From Catenulispora sp. MAP5-51 (GTDB lineage Bacteria > Actinomycetota > Actinomycetes > Streptomycetales > Catenulisporaceae): 64,000 nucleotides of DNA. The position numbers and the translations under genes were made by a program. Shown here piece by piece: positions 25,230 to 33,463 of the stretch. The notes beneath the pieces are model-generated. The model did not search any database and was not told the DNA's origin. It was given only the letters and a program-made list of their open reading frames with translations. Position 1 is the first letter of the stretch. Each line of letters starts with the position of its first letter. The DNA lies in assembly GCF_041261205.1 (NCBI RefSeq), contig NZ_JBGCCH010000005.1, positions 248,001 to 312,000 of the forward strand, in the 5' to 3' direction.

Positions 25230-27197
25230 ATGACAAAGGTCGAAGAGCCCTACGGCGCCTGGCCCTCGCCGATCACCGCCGAGGACGTCGCCGCGCTTCC
25301 CGGCGCGCCGCAGTGGCCCTCGATCGTGGGCGACCAGACCTGGTGGTGCGCGCCGGACCCGGCGACGGCCACGGTCGGCCTGGTGCGACGGGACGCCGCC
25401 GGAGGCGTGGGTCCGGTCCTGGGGCCGGAGTGGCCGGTGGGCAACAAGGCCATCGGGTACGGCGGCCGTCCCTACCTCGCGACGCCGGATGCGGCGGTCT
25501 TCTCCTGCTCCCGCGATCAGCGGCTGTACCTGATCGCCGAAGAGGGGCAGCAGCCGGTGCCGCTGACCCCCGCCGACCCGGAGGGCGTCACCCGCACCAA
25601 CTATTCCGACATGATCCTGGGCCCGGCCGGCACCGAGGTCTGGGCGATCCGGGAGGCGACGCGCCTCACCGAGGAGCTGACCGACCCCGCGCCCCGCACC
25701 ACGCGCGACATCGTCGCGATCCCGCTGTCCGGCGCCGCGGCCGACGACCCCGGCGCGCTGCGCGTCGTGGCCCGCTCCCACCACTTCCTGTCCACCATCC
25801 GCCTGAGCCCCGACGGCACCCGGCTGTCCTGGCTCGGCTGGGACCACCCGGTGATGCCGTGGGAGACCACCGACCTGATGGTCGCCTCGATCCTCGACGG
25901 TGTCGCGGTCGCGCCGGCCCGCGTCCTGGGCGGTGATGCCGGCGGCGACGAGGTGGCGGTCGCGCAGGCCGAGTGGGCTGACGTCGACACCCTCTACGCG
26001 CTCGCCGACCCGGACGGCTGGTGGAACCTGTTCCGGATCGACCTCGCCGGGGAGGAGACGGCCGCGACCAACGTCTTCCCGACCGAGACCGAGTTCGGCC
26101 ATCCGATCTGGCGCGTCGGCTCCACTTCCTTCGCGGTCACCGACGCCGGCGTGGTCCTGCGCCGCATCGCCGGGGACGAGGCGCTGATCCTGTGGGACCC
26201 CGAGACCGGCCAGACCACCGACCTGGCCCCGGAGTGGACCGAGTTCGCCACCTCCGTTTCCGGCGGGACCGGTATCGCCTCTTCGATCGCGGTCGTCGCG
26301 GCCAACGCCACCGAGCCCTCGACGCCGCTGCGGATCGACGTCGCACGCCGTCACACCGTCCGCTGCACCGAGCGCACCGAGTACCCGCACGAAGCCTGGG
26401 TCTCCGTCCCGGAACGCCGCCATGTCCAGGTCGAGGGCGGCTGGCAGGTCCCGTACATCTACCACCCGCCGACCAACCCCGAACACCGCGGCCCCTCCGA
26501 CACCCCGCCGCCGCTGCTGATCGACGTCCACGGCGGGCCGACCAGCAGCACCGTGGCCACGCGCTACCTGAACTTCTCGCTGTTCACCTCCCGCGGCTAC
26601 GCGGTCGCCTCCGTCGACTACGGCGGCTCCACCGGCTACGGCCGCGCCTACCGCGACCGCCTGCGCCACACCTGGGGCATCACCGACGTCGAGGACTCGG
26701 TCGCGGTGGCGCGCGCCCTGGCCGCCGCCGGGCTGGCGGATCCGGAGCGCACCGGCATCCGCGGCGGCTCGGCCGGCGGCTGGGCCACACTGGCGGCGCT
26801 CGCGCACAGCGACTACTTCGCCTGCGGGACCGTCTACTTCCCGATCAGCGACCCCGCGACCTGGTTCGACGAGCAGACCCACGACTTCGAGAGCCGCTAC
26901 ATCCACTACCTGATCGGCGACCCCGACAAGGACGCCGAGCGCTTCGCGCGGGTCTCGCCGCTGGCGCACGCCGCCGAGATCACCGCGCCGTTCATCATGC
27001 TGCAGGGCGACGACGACGTGATCTGCCGTCCGGACCAGGCCGACCGGCTGGTCAAGGCCGTCGAGGCGGTCAATCCGGGGCTGTGCCGGGCCTACCATCG
27101 GTTCCCCGGCGAGGGACACGGGTTCCGGAAGGACGAGACCATGGCCGTGTGCCTGCAAGCCGAGCTCGACCTGTACGCAAGCGTCCTCGGAGCCTGA
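25230..27197 (+). CDS. S9-family peptidase (prolyl oligopeptidase/acylaminoacyl-peptidase type)
   Basis: This 655-residue serine peptidase has an N-terminal beta-propeller (about 1-380) that admits only oligopeptides and a C-terminal alpha/beta-hydrolase domain. The probable triad is Ser514 in RGGSAGGW, Asp596 in QGDDDVI and His630 in GEGHGF; LIDVHGGPTSS gives the oxyanion region. No signal peptide is seen, so it acts in the cytoplasm on peptides. AAGGAG precedes the ATG. The next gene starts one base after its stop, placing it in a peptide-breakdown operon with M20 and LD-carboxypeptidase genes. Confidence 0.9.
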   Translation: MTKVEEPYGAWPSPITAEDVAALPGAPQWPSIVGDQTWWCAPDPATATVGLVRRDAAGGVGPVLGPEWPVGNKAIGYGGRPYLATPDAAVFSCSRDQRLYLIAEEGQQPVPLTPADPEGVTRTNYSDMILGPAGTEVWAIREATRLTEELTDPAPRTTRDIVAIPLSGAAADDPGALRVVARSHHFLSTIRLSPDGTRLSWLGWDHPVMPWETTDLMVASILDGVAVAPARVLGGDAGGDEVAVAQAEWADVDTLYALADPDGWWNLFRIDLAGEETAATNVFPTETEFGHPIWRVGSTSFAVTDAGVVLRRIAGDEALILWDPETGQTTDLAPEWTEFATSVSGGTGIASSIAVVAANATEPSTPLRIDVARRHTVRCTERTEYPHEAWVSVPERRHVQVEGGWQVPYIYHPPTNPEHRGPSDTPPPLLIDVHGGPTSSTVATRYLNFSLFTSRGYAVASVDYGGSTGYGRAYRDRLRHTWGITDVEDSVAVARALAAAGLADPERTGIRGGSAGGWATLAALAHSDYFACGTVYFPISDPATWFDEQTHDFESRYIHYLIGDPDKDAERFARVSPLAHAAEITAPFIMLQGDDDVICRPDQADRLVKAVEAVNPGLCRAYHRFPGEGHGFRKDETMAVCLQAELDLYASVLGA

Positions 27198-27198
27198 C

Positions 27199-28578
27199 AT
27201 GACTGCGAACACCGCGAACACCGCGAACACCGCGAAGACAGCCGACATCCCCGCGCCCCGGTCGAGCGACGCCGACTTGGAGCAGCTCGCCGCCGACACC
27301 GTCGCGGCCTGCTCGCGCCTGATCCGCTTCGACACCAGCAACTTCGGCGCCGGCGAGAGCCGCGGCGAGCGCGCCTGCGCCGAATGGGTCGCCGAGCAGA
27401 TCACCGACGCCGGCTTCGACCCGATCGTCCTGGAGTCGGCGCCGCGCCGGGCCAACACCGTGGTCCGCATCCCCGGCGCCGACCCCGGCGCGCCGGCCCT
27501 GCTGGTGCACGGCCACCTCGACGTCGTCCCGGCCGAGCCCGCCGACTGGCAGTCCTACCCCTTCTCCGGCGACGTCCGCGACGGCGCCGTCTGGGGCCGC
27601 GGCGCCCTGGACATGAAGGACATGGACGCGATGATGCTCGCGTTCCTGCAGCACCTGGCGCGCACCGGGCAGCGGCCGCCGCGCGACATCGTCATGGCCT
27701 TCGTGGCCGACGAGGAGGACACCGGCGACTTCGGCGCGGGCTTCCTGTGCCGCGAGCACCCGGACCTGTTCGAGGGCGTGAACGCGGCCATCAGCGAGTC
27801 CGGCGGCCACTCGGTGCACCTGTCCGACGGCGCGCGCCTGTACCCGATCGCGGCGGGGGAGCGCGGCAGCTCCTGGATGACCGTCACCGCGCGCGGCACG
27901 GCCGGCCACGGCTCGCGCCGCAACGACGACAACGCCATCGCCAAGCTCGCGGCGCTGATCACCCGCTTCGCCGAGTACGAATGGCCGGTGCGGGTGGTGC
28001 CGGTGGTCAGGGCCCTGCTGGACGGCCTGTCCGAGCACTTCGGCCGCGAGATCTCCCCGGAGGACCTGTCGGGCCTGGGCGCCGCGGCGCCGCTGCTGGC
28101 CGACACGCTGCGCAACTCGGTCAACCCCACGATGCTGCGCGCCGGCTACAAGCACAACGTCATCCCCTCCGAGGCCAGCGTCGCCCTGGACGGCCGCCTG
28201 CTGCCGGGCACCGAGGCCGAGTTCTTCGCGACCGTCGACGCCCTCCTGGGCCCGGACGCCGTCCGCGTCGGCGACCACAGCTCCCCGGTCAGCGCCGACT
28301 TCACCGCCCCGGACTTCGCCGCGATGGCCGCCGCCCTGCGCGCCTTCGACCCCGAGGCGATCGTGCTGCCGTTCTGCATGACCGGTGGCACCGACGCCAA
28401 GGCCTTCGCCAAGATCGGCATCCCCGGCTTCGGCTTCGTCCCCGGCCGCACCCCCGCGGGCTTCGACGCCTGGCAGTACGTCCACGGCGTCGACGAACAC
28501 GTCCTCACAGACAGCCTGGCCTTCGGCTCCGGCGTCCTGGCCGCCTACCTGATGACCGACCCCAGGACGCACGCATGA
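27199..28578 (+). CDS. M20-family metallopeptidase (dipeptidase/deacylase type)
   Basis: This 459-residue dizinc hydrolase of the M20 (ArgE/DapE/CPG2) family has the zinc motifs HGHLDVVPA, GRGALDMK (bridging Asp), VADEEDTG (catalytic Glu pair) and the later ISESGG. A dimerisation domain and the C-terminal TGGTDAKAF and VHGVDEH follow. The N-terminus reads T-A-N-T-A-N-T-A and is encoded by a tandem GAACACCGC repeat, so the first 15 residues are probably disordered. Its stop overlaps the ATG of the LD-carboxypeptidase gene. It likely hydrolyses short peptides or N-acyl amino acids produced by the S9 peptidase. Confidence 0.9.
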   Translation: MTANTANTANTAKTADIPAPRSSDADLEQLAADTVAACSRLIRFDTSNFGAGESRGERACAEWVAEQITDAGFDPIVLESAPRRANTVVRIPGADPGAPALLVHGHLDVVPAEPADWQSYPFSGDVRDGAVWGRGALDMKDMDAMMLAFLQHLARTGQRPPRDIVMAFVADEEDTGDFGAGFLCREHPDLFEGVNAAISESGGHSVHLSDGARLYPIAAGERGSSWMTVTARGTAGHGSRRNDDNAIAKLAALITRFAEYEWPVRVVPVVRALLDGLSEHFGREISPEDLSGLGAAAPLLADTLRNSVNPTMLRAGYKHNVIPSEASVALDGRLLPGTEAEFFATVDALLGPDAVRVGDHSSPVSADFTAPDFAAMAAALRAFDPEAIVLPFCMTGGTDAKAFAKIGIPGFGFVPGRTPAGFDAWQYVHGVDEHVLTDSLAFGSGVLAAYLMTDPRTHA

Positions 28579-29528
28579 CCCTGCTCCGCCCGCCGGCCCT
28601 GAAGCCCGGCGACACCGTCGCGGTGCTCTGCGCCTCCTCGCCGGTGCAGAGCCAGCAGCACCTGGAGCAGGGCCTGCGCGCGATGAAGTCGGTGGGCCTC
28701 ATCCCGGAGGTGTTCGCCACCACCCGCGACACCGGCAGCGTCTACGACTACCTGGCCGGTACCGATGCCGAGCGAGCCGCCGCCCTGACGCGCGCCCTGA
28801 GCGACCCGGCTTACTCCGGCGTGTTCCTGGCCTGCGGCGGCTACGGCATGCAGCGCACCCTGGAGCTGATGGACTGGGACCGCATCGACGCCTCGGCGCC
28901 GAAGGTGGTCGTCGGGTACTCCGACGTCACGGCGCTGCTGGAGGCCATAGCGGTCAAGCTCGGCTGGGTGTCGCTGTTCGGCCCGATGGTGGCCTGCAGC
29001 GGCTTCTGGCAGGGCCCCGACGAGTACGACTTCAAAGAGCTGATGAAGCTCCTCTACACACCTTCAGCGGTCAAGCGGCTCACCTTCCCCGGCTCCCGCG
29101 CACTGGTACCCGGCACCGCCGAAGGGCTGACCCTCGGCGGCACCGCGACGCTGATCGCGGCGAACTTCGGGACGGACACGTCATACCCGGCCAGAGACGG
29201 CATCCTGTTCCTGGAGGACGTGGACGAACTCCCGTTCCGCTTGGACCGCGTCTTCACGCAGTTCCGCCGCGCCACGTCCTACCTGGAGGGCGTCCGCGGC
29301 ATCGTCCTCGGCACCTTCACCGAATGCGGCGAGCCCGAACACGTCGGCGCGCTGCTGGCCGAGCGCTTCGGCGATCTCGGTGTGCCGGTGCTGGCCGGGG
29401 TGAACATCGGGCACAACTGCCAGATGCAGACGTATCCGGTGGGGGTGCGGGCTCGGCTGGACGCCGATGCCGGTAGCCTCACCTTTCTGGACCAGGTGCT
29501 CGCTGATCCTCCAGACGATCAGGGGTAG
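28575..29528 (+). CDS. LD-carboxypeptidase, S66 family (LdcA-like)
   Basis: This 317-residue cytoplasmic peptidase cleaves the L,D-bond between mDAP and terminal D-Ala in tetrapeptides during murein recycling, or is an S66 relative acting on modified peptides. The probable triad is Ser116 in VGYSDVTA, Glu214 in FLEDVDE and His280 in NIGHNC, at the spacing of known LdcA enzymes. ACGGYGMQRTLELMDW is also family-typical. It is translated in overlap (ATGA) with the M20 gene and overlaps the convergent decarboxylase gene by 10 bases. Its presence suggests the operon handles peptidoglycan-type peptides. Confidence 0.9.
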   Translation: MTLLRPPALKPGDTVAVLCASSPVQSQQHLEQGLRAMKSVGLIPEVFATTRDTGSVYDYLAGTDAERAAALTRALSDPAYSGVFLACGGYGMQRTLELMDWDRIDASAPKVVVGYSDVTALLEAIAVKLGWVSLFGPMVACSGFWQGPDEYDFKELMKLLYTPSAVKRLTFPGSRALVPGTAEGLTLGGTATLIAANFGTDTSYPARDGILFLEDVDELPFRLDRVFTQFRRATSYLEGVRGIVLGTFTECGEPEHVGALLAERFGDLGVPVLAGVNIGHNCQMQTYPVGVRARLDADAGSLTFLDQVLADPPDDQG

Positions 29529-30790
29529 AGCCGCAGCAAGTCCTCCTCAGTCTCGCGGCGCACAATGACGTGCGCCGCGTTCTCTTCCACCGCGACCACC
29601 GCCGGCCGCGTGACCAGGTTGTAGTTGCTGGCCGCGGAGCGCTGATAGGCGCCGGAGCACGGCATCGCGATCAGGTCGCCGGGGGCGATGTCCGCGGGCA
29701 GGGCGATGTCCTCGATGAGGACGTCGCCGCTCTCGCAGTGCTTGCCGACGATCGCCATGGGCTCGGTCGGTGCGTCGCTGTGGCGGGAGGCGAGTGCCGC
29801 GGTGTACACCGCGCCGTAGGTCGCCGGGCGCGGGTTGTCGCTCATGCCGCCGTCGACCGCGACGAAGCGCTCCTTGACCGTGCCGACCTCGTAGAGGGCG
29901 ACGGTGCCGGGGCCGGCGATCGAGCGGCCGGGTTCCACCGCGACGCGGATGTCGGCCGGGACCACGGTGCGCAGGGCGTCGGCGAGGTCGGCCGGGGTCG
30001 GGGCGGGCCGGTCGCCGGGGAGGTAGGGGATGCCGAGGCCGCCGCCGAGGTCCAGGCGGCCGATGACGGTGCGGTGCTCCTGTTCGAGCGTGCGCAGGAA
30101 CGCGACCATGCGGCGGGCCGCCTCGGCGAACTGGTCGAGGCCGAAGATCTGCGAGCCGATGTGCGAGTGCAGCCCGATTAGTTCCAGGCTCGGCTCCGCC
30201 AGCACCCCGCGGACCGTCTCCGCCGCCTCGCCGGAGGCCATGGACAGGCCGAACTTGGTGCGCTCGCCGCCGGTGGCCCACGAGGCGTGGGTGTCGGCGT
30301 CCACGCCGGGCTTCACCCGGACCATCACCGGCTGCCGGGTGCCCGCCTCGGCGGCCGCGCGCGCCACGCGCTCCAGCTCGTGCCGCGAGTCGAGCACGAT
30401 GCACCCGACGCCCCACGTCACCGCCTGCCGGATCTCCGCCGCCGACTTGTTGTTGCCGTGGAACACCACGCGCTCCGGCGGCATCCCGCCGACCCGGGCC
30501 ACCGCCAACTCCCCGCCGCTGCACACGTCCAGGCACAAGCCCAGCTCCGCCAGCCATCCCACCACGGCTGGAGCCAGGAAAGCCTTGCCGCCGTAGTGCA
30601 CGTCCCCGTCGGGGAAGGCCTCCACCCACGCCGCGCAGCGGGCCCGGAAGTCGGCCGCGTCGAGCACGTAGAGCGGAGTGCCGAACTCCGCGGCCAGTCC
30701 CCGCACTCCGAGCCCTGCGATGGTCAGCTCGCCATCGGCCCACGCCGCGCACGCCGGCCAGATCTGGTCCCGCACCGAGATGCTGTTCAT
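29519..30790 (-). CDS. Diaminopimelate decarboxylase-family enzyme (LysA-like)
   Basis: This 423-residue fold-III PLP enzyme keeps the hallmark DAP decarboxylase motifs: PLP lysine K69 in YGGKAFLAP, HSHIGSQI, DLGGGLGIPY, VEPGRSIAG, the cross-subunit KHCESGDVL and the substrate-site SAYQRSAASNYN-like stretch near the C-terminus (GAYQRSAASNYN). Decarboxylation of meso-diaminopimelate to lysine is the family reaction. It is placed next to peptidases rather than argS/thrA/hom, where actinobacterial lysA usually lies, so it may be a catabolic paralogue. The internal ATG at 30790 was preferred over the extended frame to 30919, whose extra residues are unlike the family. Confidence 0.85.
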   Translation of the reverse strand: MNSISVRDQIWPACAAWADGELTIAGLGVRGLAAEFGTPLYVLDAADFRARCAAWVEAFPDGDVHYGGKAFLAPAVVGWLAELGLCLDVCSGGELAVARVGGMPPERVVFHGNNKSAAEIRQAVTWGVGCIVLDSRHELERVARAAAEAGTRQPVMVRVKPGVDADTHASWATGGERTKFGLSMASGEAAETVRGVLAEPSLELIGLHSHIGSQIFGLDQFAEAARRMVAFLRTLEQEHRTVIGRLDLGGGLGIPYLPGDRPAPTPADLADALRTVVPADIRVAVEPGRSIAGPGTVALYEVGTVKERFVAVDGGMSDNPRPATYGAVYTAALASRHSDAPTEPMAIVGKHCESGDVLIEDIALPADIAPGDLIAMPCSGAYQRSAASNYNLVTRPAVVAVEENAAHVIVRRETEEDLLRLYP

Positions 30791-31141
30791 GGCCGCGACG
30801 CTAAGGAACGCCGGGGTGCGGCAGGTGCGAGCGTCAAGGAACTGGACGCTTAGGCTCGGTTCTGTCGCACGGCCGCTCGGCGTGGATTCGCCACCCCCGC
30901 GCCCCCTCGCCGGCCGCAACTTCCGAGCTCACGGGCGTGTCAGCGTTGTGTCCCCGGACGTGGTGTCCCCCTGGACCAACAGGCTCCCAGGTTTTAGATT
31001 CGAGCACGGAAGGCTGAACAACTACAGCGCTTAAGTGCAAGGCCTGATCCACAGCGACAACGATCGCCCGCTTCACCCGATTCACAGCGACACCCGGCTC
31101 CGCCACCTCTCGTCCCTGCCACCGTAGGAAGGACACCCGCC
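30791..31141. other. 351-base divergent spacer between the lysA-like gene and multicopper oxidase
   Basis: No gene is seen. The only notable pattern is an exact 10-base direct repeat, CACAGCGACA, at 31050-31059 and 31083-31092 (33 bases apart, about three helical turns), 50-90 bases before the oxidase start. This could be a paired binding site. AGGAAGGA near 31125-31132 is the oxidase ribosome site. No terminator or convincing promoter boxes were found. Confidence 0.4.
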
Positions 31142-32758
31142 GTGGCCGCTGCTCACCGATGGCGCTCGCCCGCGCCCGAAAACAGAAGCGGAAATCATGA
31201 CACATCGTTAAGAACCCTGGTGACCGGCCGCGCCGTACTCATGATCACAGTCCTGGCCATCCTGTCCGCCGCCACCGGGGCGGTCGCGTTGGCGTCCTCG
31301 ACAGGGACGCTGAACGTGGCGCCGGCGGCGGCCGGCCAGGAGCAGGACGAACAGGACATGGTCGCCGGCGCGCCGTTCCAGGATCCGCCCGACGCGGTCG
31401 TGACCGCCGGGGCCGACGGCGTCCCGACCATCACCCTCGACGCCCGCGACACCCAGTTCGACCTGGCCGGCCGGACCGTCCAGGGCCAGTCCTACAACGG
31501 CTCCTACGTCGCGCCGACGATCCGCTTCAACCCCGGCGCGCACGTGGACGTGCGGCTGGTCAACCACCTGCCGGTGGCGACCAACGTGCACTTCCACGGC
31601 CTGCACATCGATCCGTCGAGCCACTCCGACGACGACTTCCTGTGCGTCGCCCCGGGAGACACGTACACCTACCGGCTCGTGATCCCGGCGGACCATCCGC
31701 AGGGCACGTACTGGTACCACTCGCACGCCATAGGGGCGACGTGCCCGAACGGCCGCACCGGCCCCACGGCCGGCGATGTCGAGAACCAGATCTACGCCGG
31801 CCTGTCCGGCGCTCTGATCGTCGGCGACGACCGCACCCTGCTGCCTCCGGCCTACCAGCACGTCACCGCGCACACCCTGGTCCTGAAAGACGTCCAGACC
31901 GACCAGGCCGGCGACATCGTCCAGAACAGCGCGAGCACCAGGATCGACTCCGACGCCCCGGCCGTCCGCCTGGTCAACGGCGAGCTGCGCCCGGTGCTCA
32001 CGATGCGCCCGAACGAGACGCAGCTGTGGCGCCTCATCAACGCCGGAGCCGACATCTTCTACCGGCTCCGCCTGGACGGCTACCGGTTCACCATCGTCGG
32101 CGAGGACGGCGTCCCGGTCGCGGGCGTCACCACCGCCGACACCCTGCTCCTGCCGCCGGCCAAACGCTACGACGTCCTGGTCACCGCGAACGCCGCCCCT
32201 GGCGAGAGCTGGCTGCGCACCACTTCCTACAGCAACGGACCCCAAGGAGATCAGTACCCCGACACCGCCCTCGCCCAGCTGAGCGTCACCGGCGACGCCG
32301 TCAGCCGCCTGCCGGTCCTCACCGGCGCGGTCCGGACCGCCCCGGCGGGCCTGGACACCGCGCCGATCGCGAAACAGCGGACCCTCGACCTCAGCGAGAG
32401 TCCCGACGGCCTCACCTTCTTCATCAACGGCAAGCAGTTCGACCCGGACACCTCGGTCTTCCCGACCCCGGCGCGCCTGGGGACCGTCGAGGAGTGGACG
32501 ATCCTCAACGAGAGCGGCGAGGACCATCCGTTCCACCTGCACACCACCGCCTTCCAGGAGATGTCGGTGAACGGCACGACGGTGCCCTACACGCACATGC
32601 AGGACATCGCCGTGGTGCCCCACGAGTCCAGCGGAGTCCCGGGCAAGGTCGTGATCCGCGTCCCGATCGAGGACTTCCCGGGCCGGTGGCTGTTCCACTG
32701 CCACATCGCGGCGCACGAGGACAACGGCATGATGAGTTTCTTGAACGTGGAGTCCTAG
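31142..32758 (+). CDS. Exported multicopper oxidase
   Basis: This 538-residue three-cupredoxin-domain oxidase oxidises phenols or metal ions and reduces O2 to water. Copper ligands appear in the four canonical stretches NVHFHGLHID, YWYHSHAIG, HPFHLHTTAF and HCHIAAHEDNGMM, giving the type 1 site and trinuclear cluster. A positively charged N-region of about 30 residues precedes one hydrophobic helix (VLMITVLAILSAATGAVAL), a signal peptide or anchor. The GTG start has AGGAAGGA in front. It is a single gene; its neighbours give no metal-resistance context, so the substrate is open. Confidence 0.92.
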   Translation: MAAAHRWRSPAPENRSGNHDTSLRTLVTGRAVLMITVLAILSAATGAVALASSTGTLNVAPAAAGQEQDEQDMVAGAPFQDPPDAVVTAGADGVPTITLDARDTQFDLAGRTVQGQSYNGSYVAPTIRFNPGAHVDVRLVNHLPVATNVHFHGLHIDPSSHSDDDFLCVAPGDTYTYRLVIPADHPQGTYWYHSHAIGATCPNGRTGPTAGDVENQIYAGLSGALIVGDDRTLLPPAYQHVTAHTLVLKDVQTDQAGDIVQNSASTRIDSDAPAVRLVNGELRPVLTMRPNETQLWRLINAGADIFYRLRLDGYRFTIVGEDGVPVAGVTTADTLLLPPAKRYDVLVTANAAPGESWLRTTSYSNGPQGDQYPDTALAQLSVTGDAVSRLPVLTGAVRTAPAGLDTAPIAKQRTLDLSESPDGLTFFINGKQFDPDTSVFPTPARLGTVEEWTILNESGEDHPFHLHTTAFQEMSVNGTTVPYTHMQDIAVVPHESSGVPGKVVIRVPIEDFPGRWLFHCHIAAHEDNGMMSFLNVES

Positions 32759-32796
32759 TACGGGCCATGTACAGGCCATCGTGGCCCGCCACAGGG

Positions 32797-32834
32797 CCCG
32801 GGATCGGCGCTCGCCCCGCCGGTCCCGGGTTCAT
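32797..32834 (+). terminator. Weak hairpin after multicopper oxidase
   Basis: CCCGGGA (32797-32803) pairs with TCCCGGG (32823-32829) across a 19-base GC-rich loop, followed by TTCATT. It may end the oxidase transcript before the GNAT gene; the short T-run makes this uncertain. Confidence 0.4.
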
Positions 32835-32852
32835 TCCTGTCAAGATCTCTTC

Positions 32853-33296
32853 ATGACCGAGACCATGCGCCCCATGACCGTCGCGGACCTGAACCAGATT
32901 CTCGAGGACATGCCCCGCTACTGGGGCGAGCGCGACATGCGCGCAGGCCACCACTACCCGCTGGTCCACGAGTTCGGCGCCACCTGCCTGGTCGCCGACT
33001 CCCCGGACGGCATCCGCGGCTACCTGATGGGCTGGGTGAACCCCGACCGCGTCGGCTACGTCCACTTCATCGCCACCCGCGACGACGCCCGCGGGACGGG
33101 CCTCGGCCGCCGATTGCATGCCGAGTTCGCCCGGTTGGCCGCGGAGCTCGGCGCCACCCGGCTCAAGGCGATCACCTCCGTGGCGAACACCGGCAGCGTC
33201 GCGTTCCACACCAGCATCGGATTCATCTCAGAGGTCGTCGAGGACTACGCCGGGCCCGGCCAGGCGCGCGTGGTGTTCACCCGCGCGCTACATTGA
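32853..33296 (+). CDS. GNAT-family N-acetyltransferase
   Basis: This 147-residue acetyltransferase has the acetyl-CoA motif [17 protein letters not shown] (about 75-91) preceded by YVHFIAT, and the C-terminal [13 protein letters not shown] that closes the GNAT fold. The substrate is unknown. The ATG at 32853 begins the typical N-terminus ([14 protein letters not shown]), and an upstream frame to 32781 is arginine-rich noise. It is followed by the SAH riboswitch and S-adenosylhomocysteinase gene but is not part of that regulated unit. Confidence 0.85.
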   Translation: MTETMRPMTVADLNQILEDMPRYWGERDMRAGHHYPLVHEFGATCLVADSPDGIRGYLMGWVNPDRVGYVHFIATRDDARGTGLGRRLHAEFARLAAELGATRLKAITSVANTGSVAFHTSIGFISEVVEDYAGPGQARVVFTRALH

Positions 33297-33321
33297 ACCT
33301 GCGCCGCACATCAGGCGCCGT

Positions 33322-33410
33322 CGGAGCTGAGAGGCGCTGCAACGGATCCGAAGGATCCGCCACGCTCGGTCCCGGCGACTTTCCCAAGGGCGCCTCCCTC
33401 GTGGAGGCGC
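33322..33410 (+). ncRNA. S-adenosylhomocysteine (SAH) riboswitch with expression-platform hairpin
   Basis: The leader of the adenosylhomocysteinase gene folds as an SAH riboswitch. P1 pairs 33322-33331 with 33364-33373 (one A-C mismatch). It encloses the conserved core AGGCGCTGCAAC (33332-33343), a perfect hairpin CGGATCC-GAA-GGATCCG (33343-33359) and CCACGCTCGG. A perfect 6-bp pseudoknot joins AGGCGC (33332-33337) to GCGCCT (33390-33395). The latter strand also forms an 8-bp hairpin with GGAGGCGC (33403-33410), so the two structures exclude each other. Known SAH riboswitches sit before ahcY and switch expression on when SAH accumulates, which this layout fits. Confidence 0.85.
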
Positions 33411-33463
33411 ACTTCGTGCTTTCCCGAGGTTCCACCACCTCATGCGAAGACGGGAAAGCGAGC

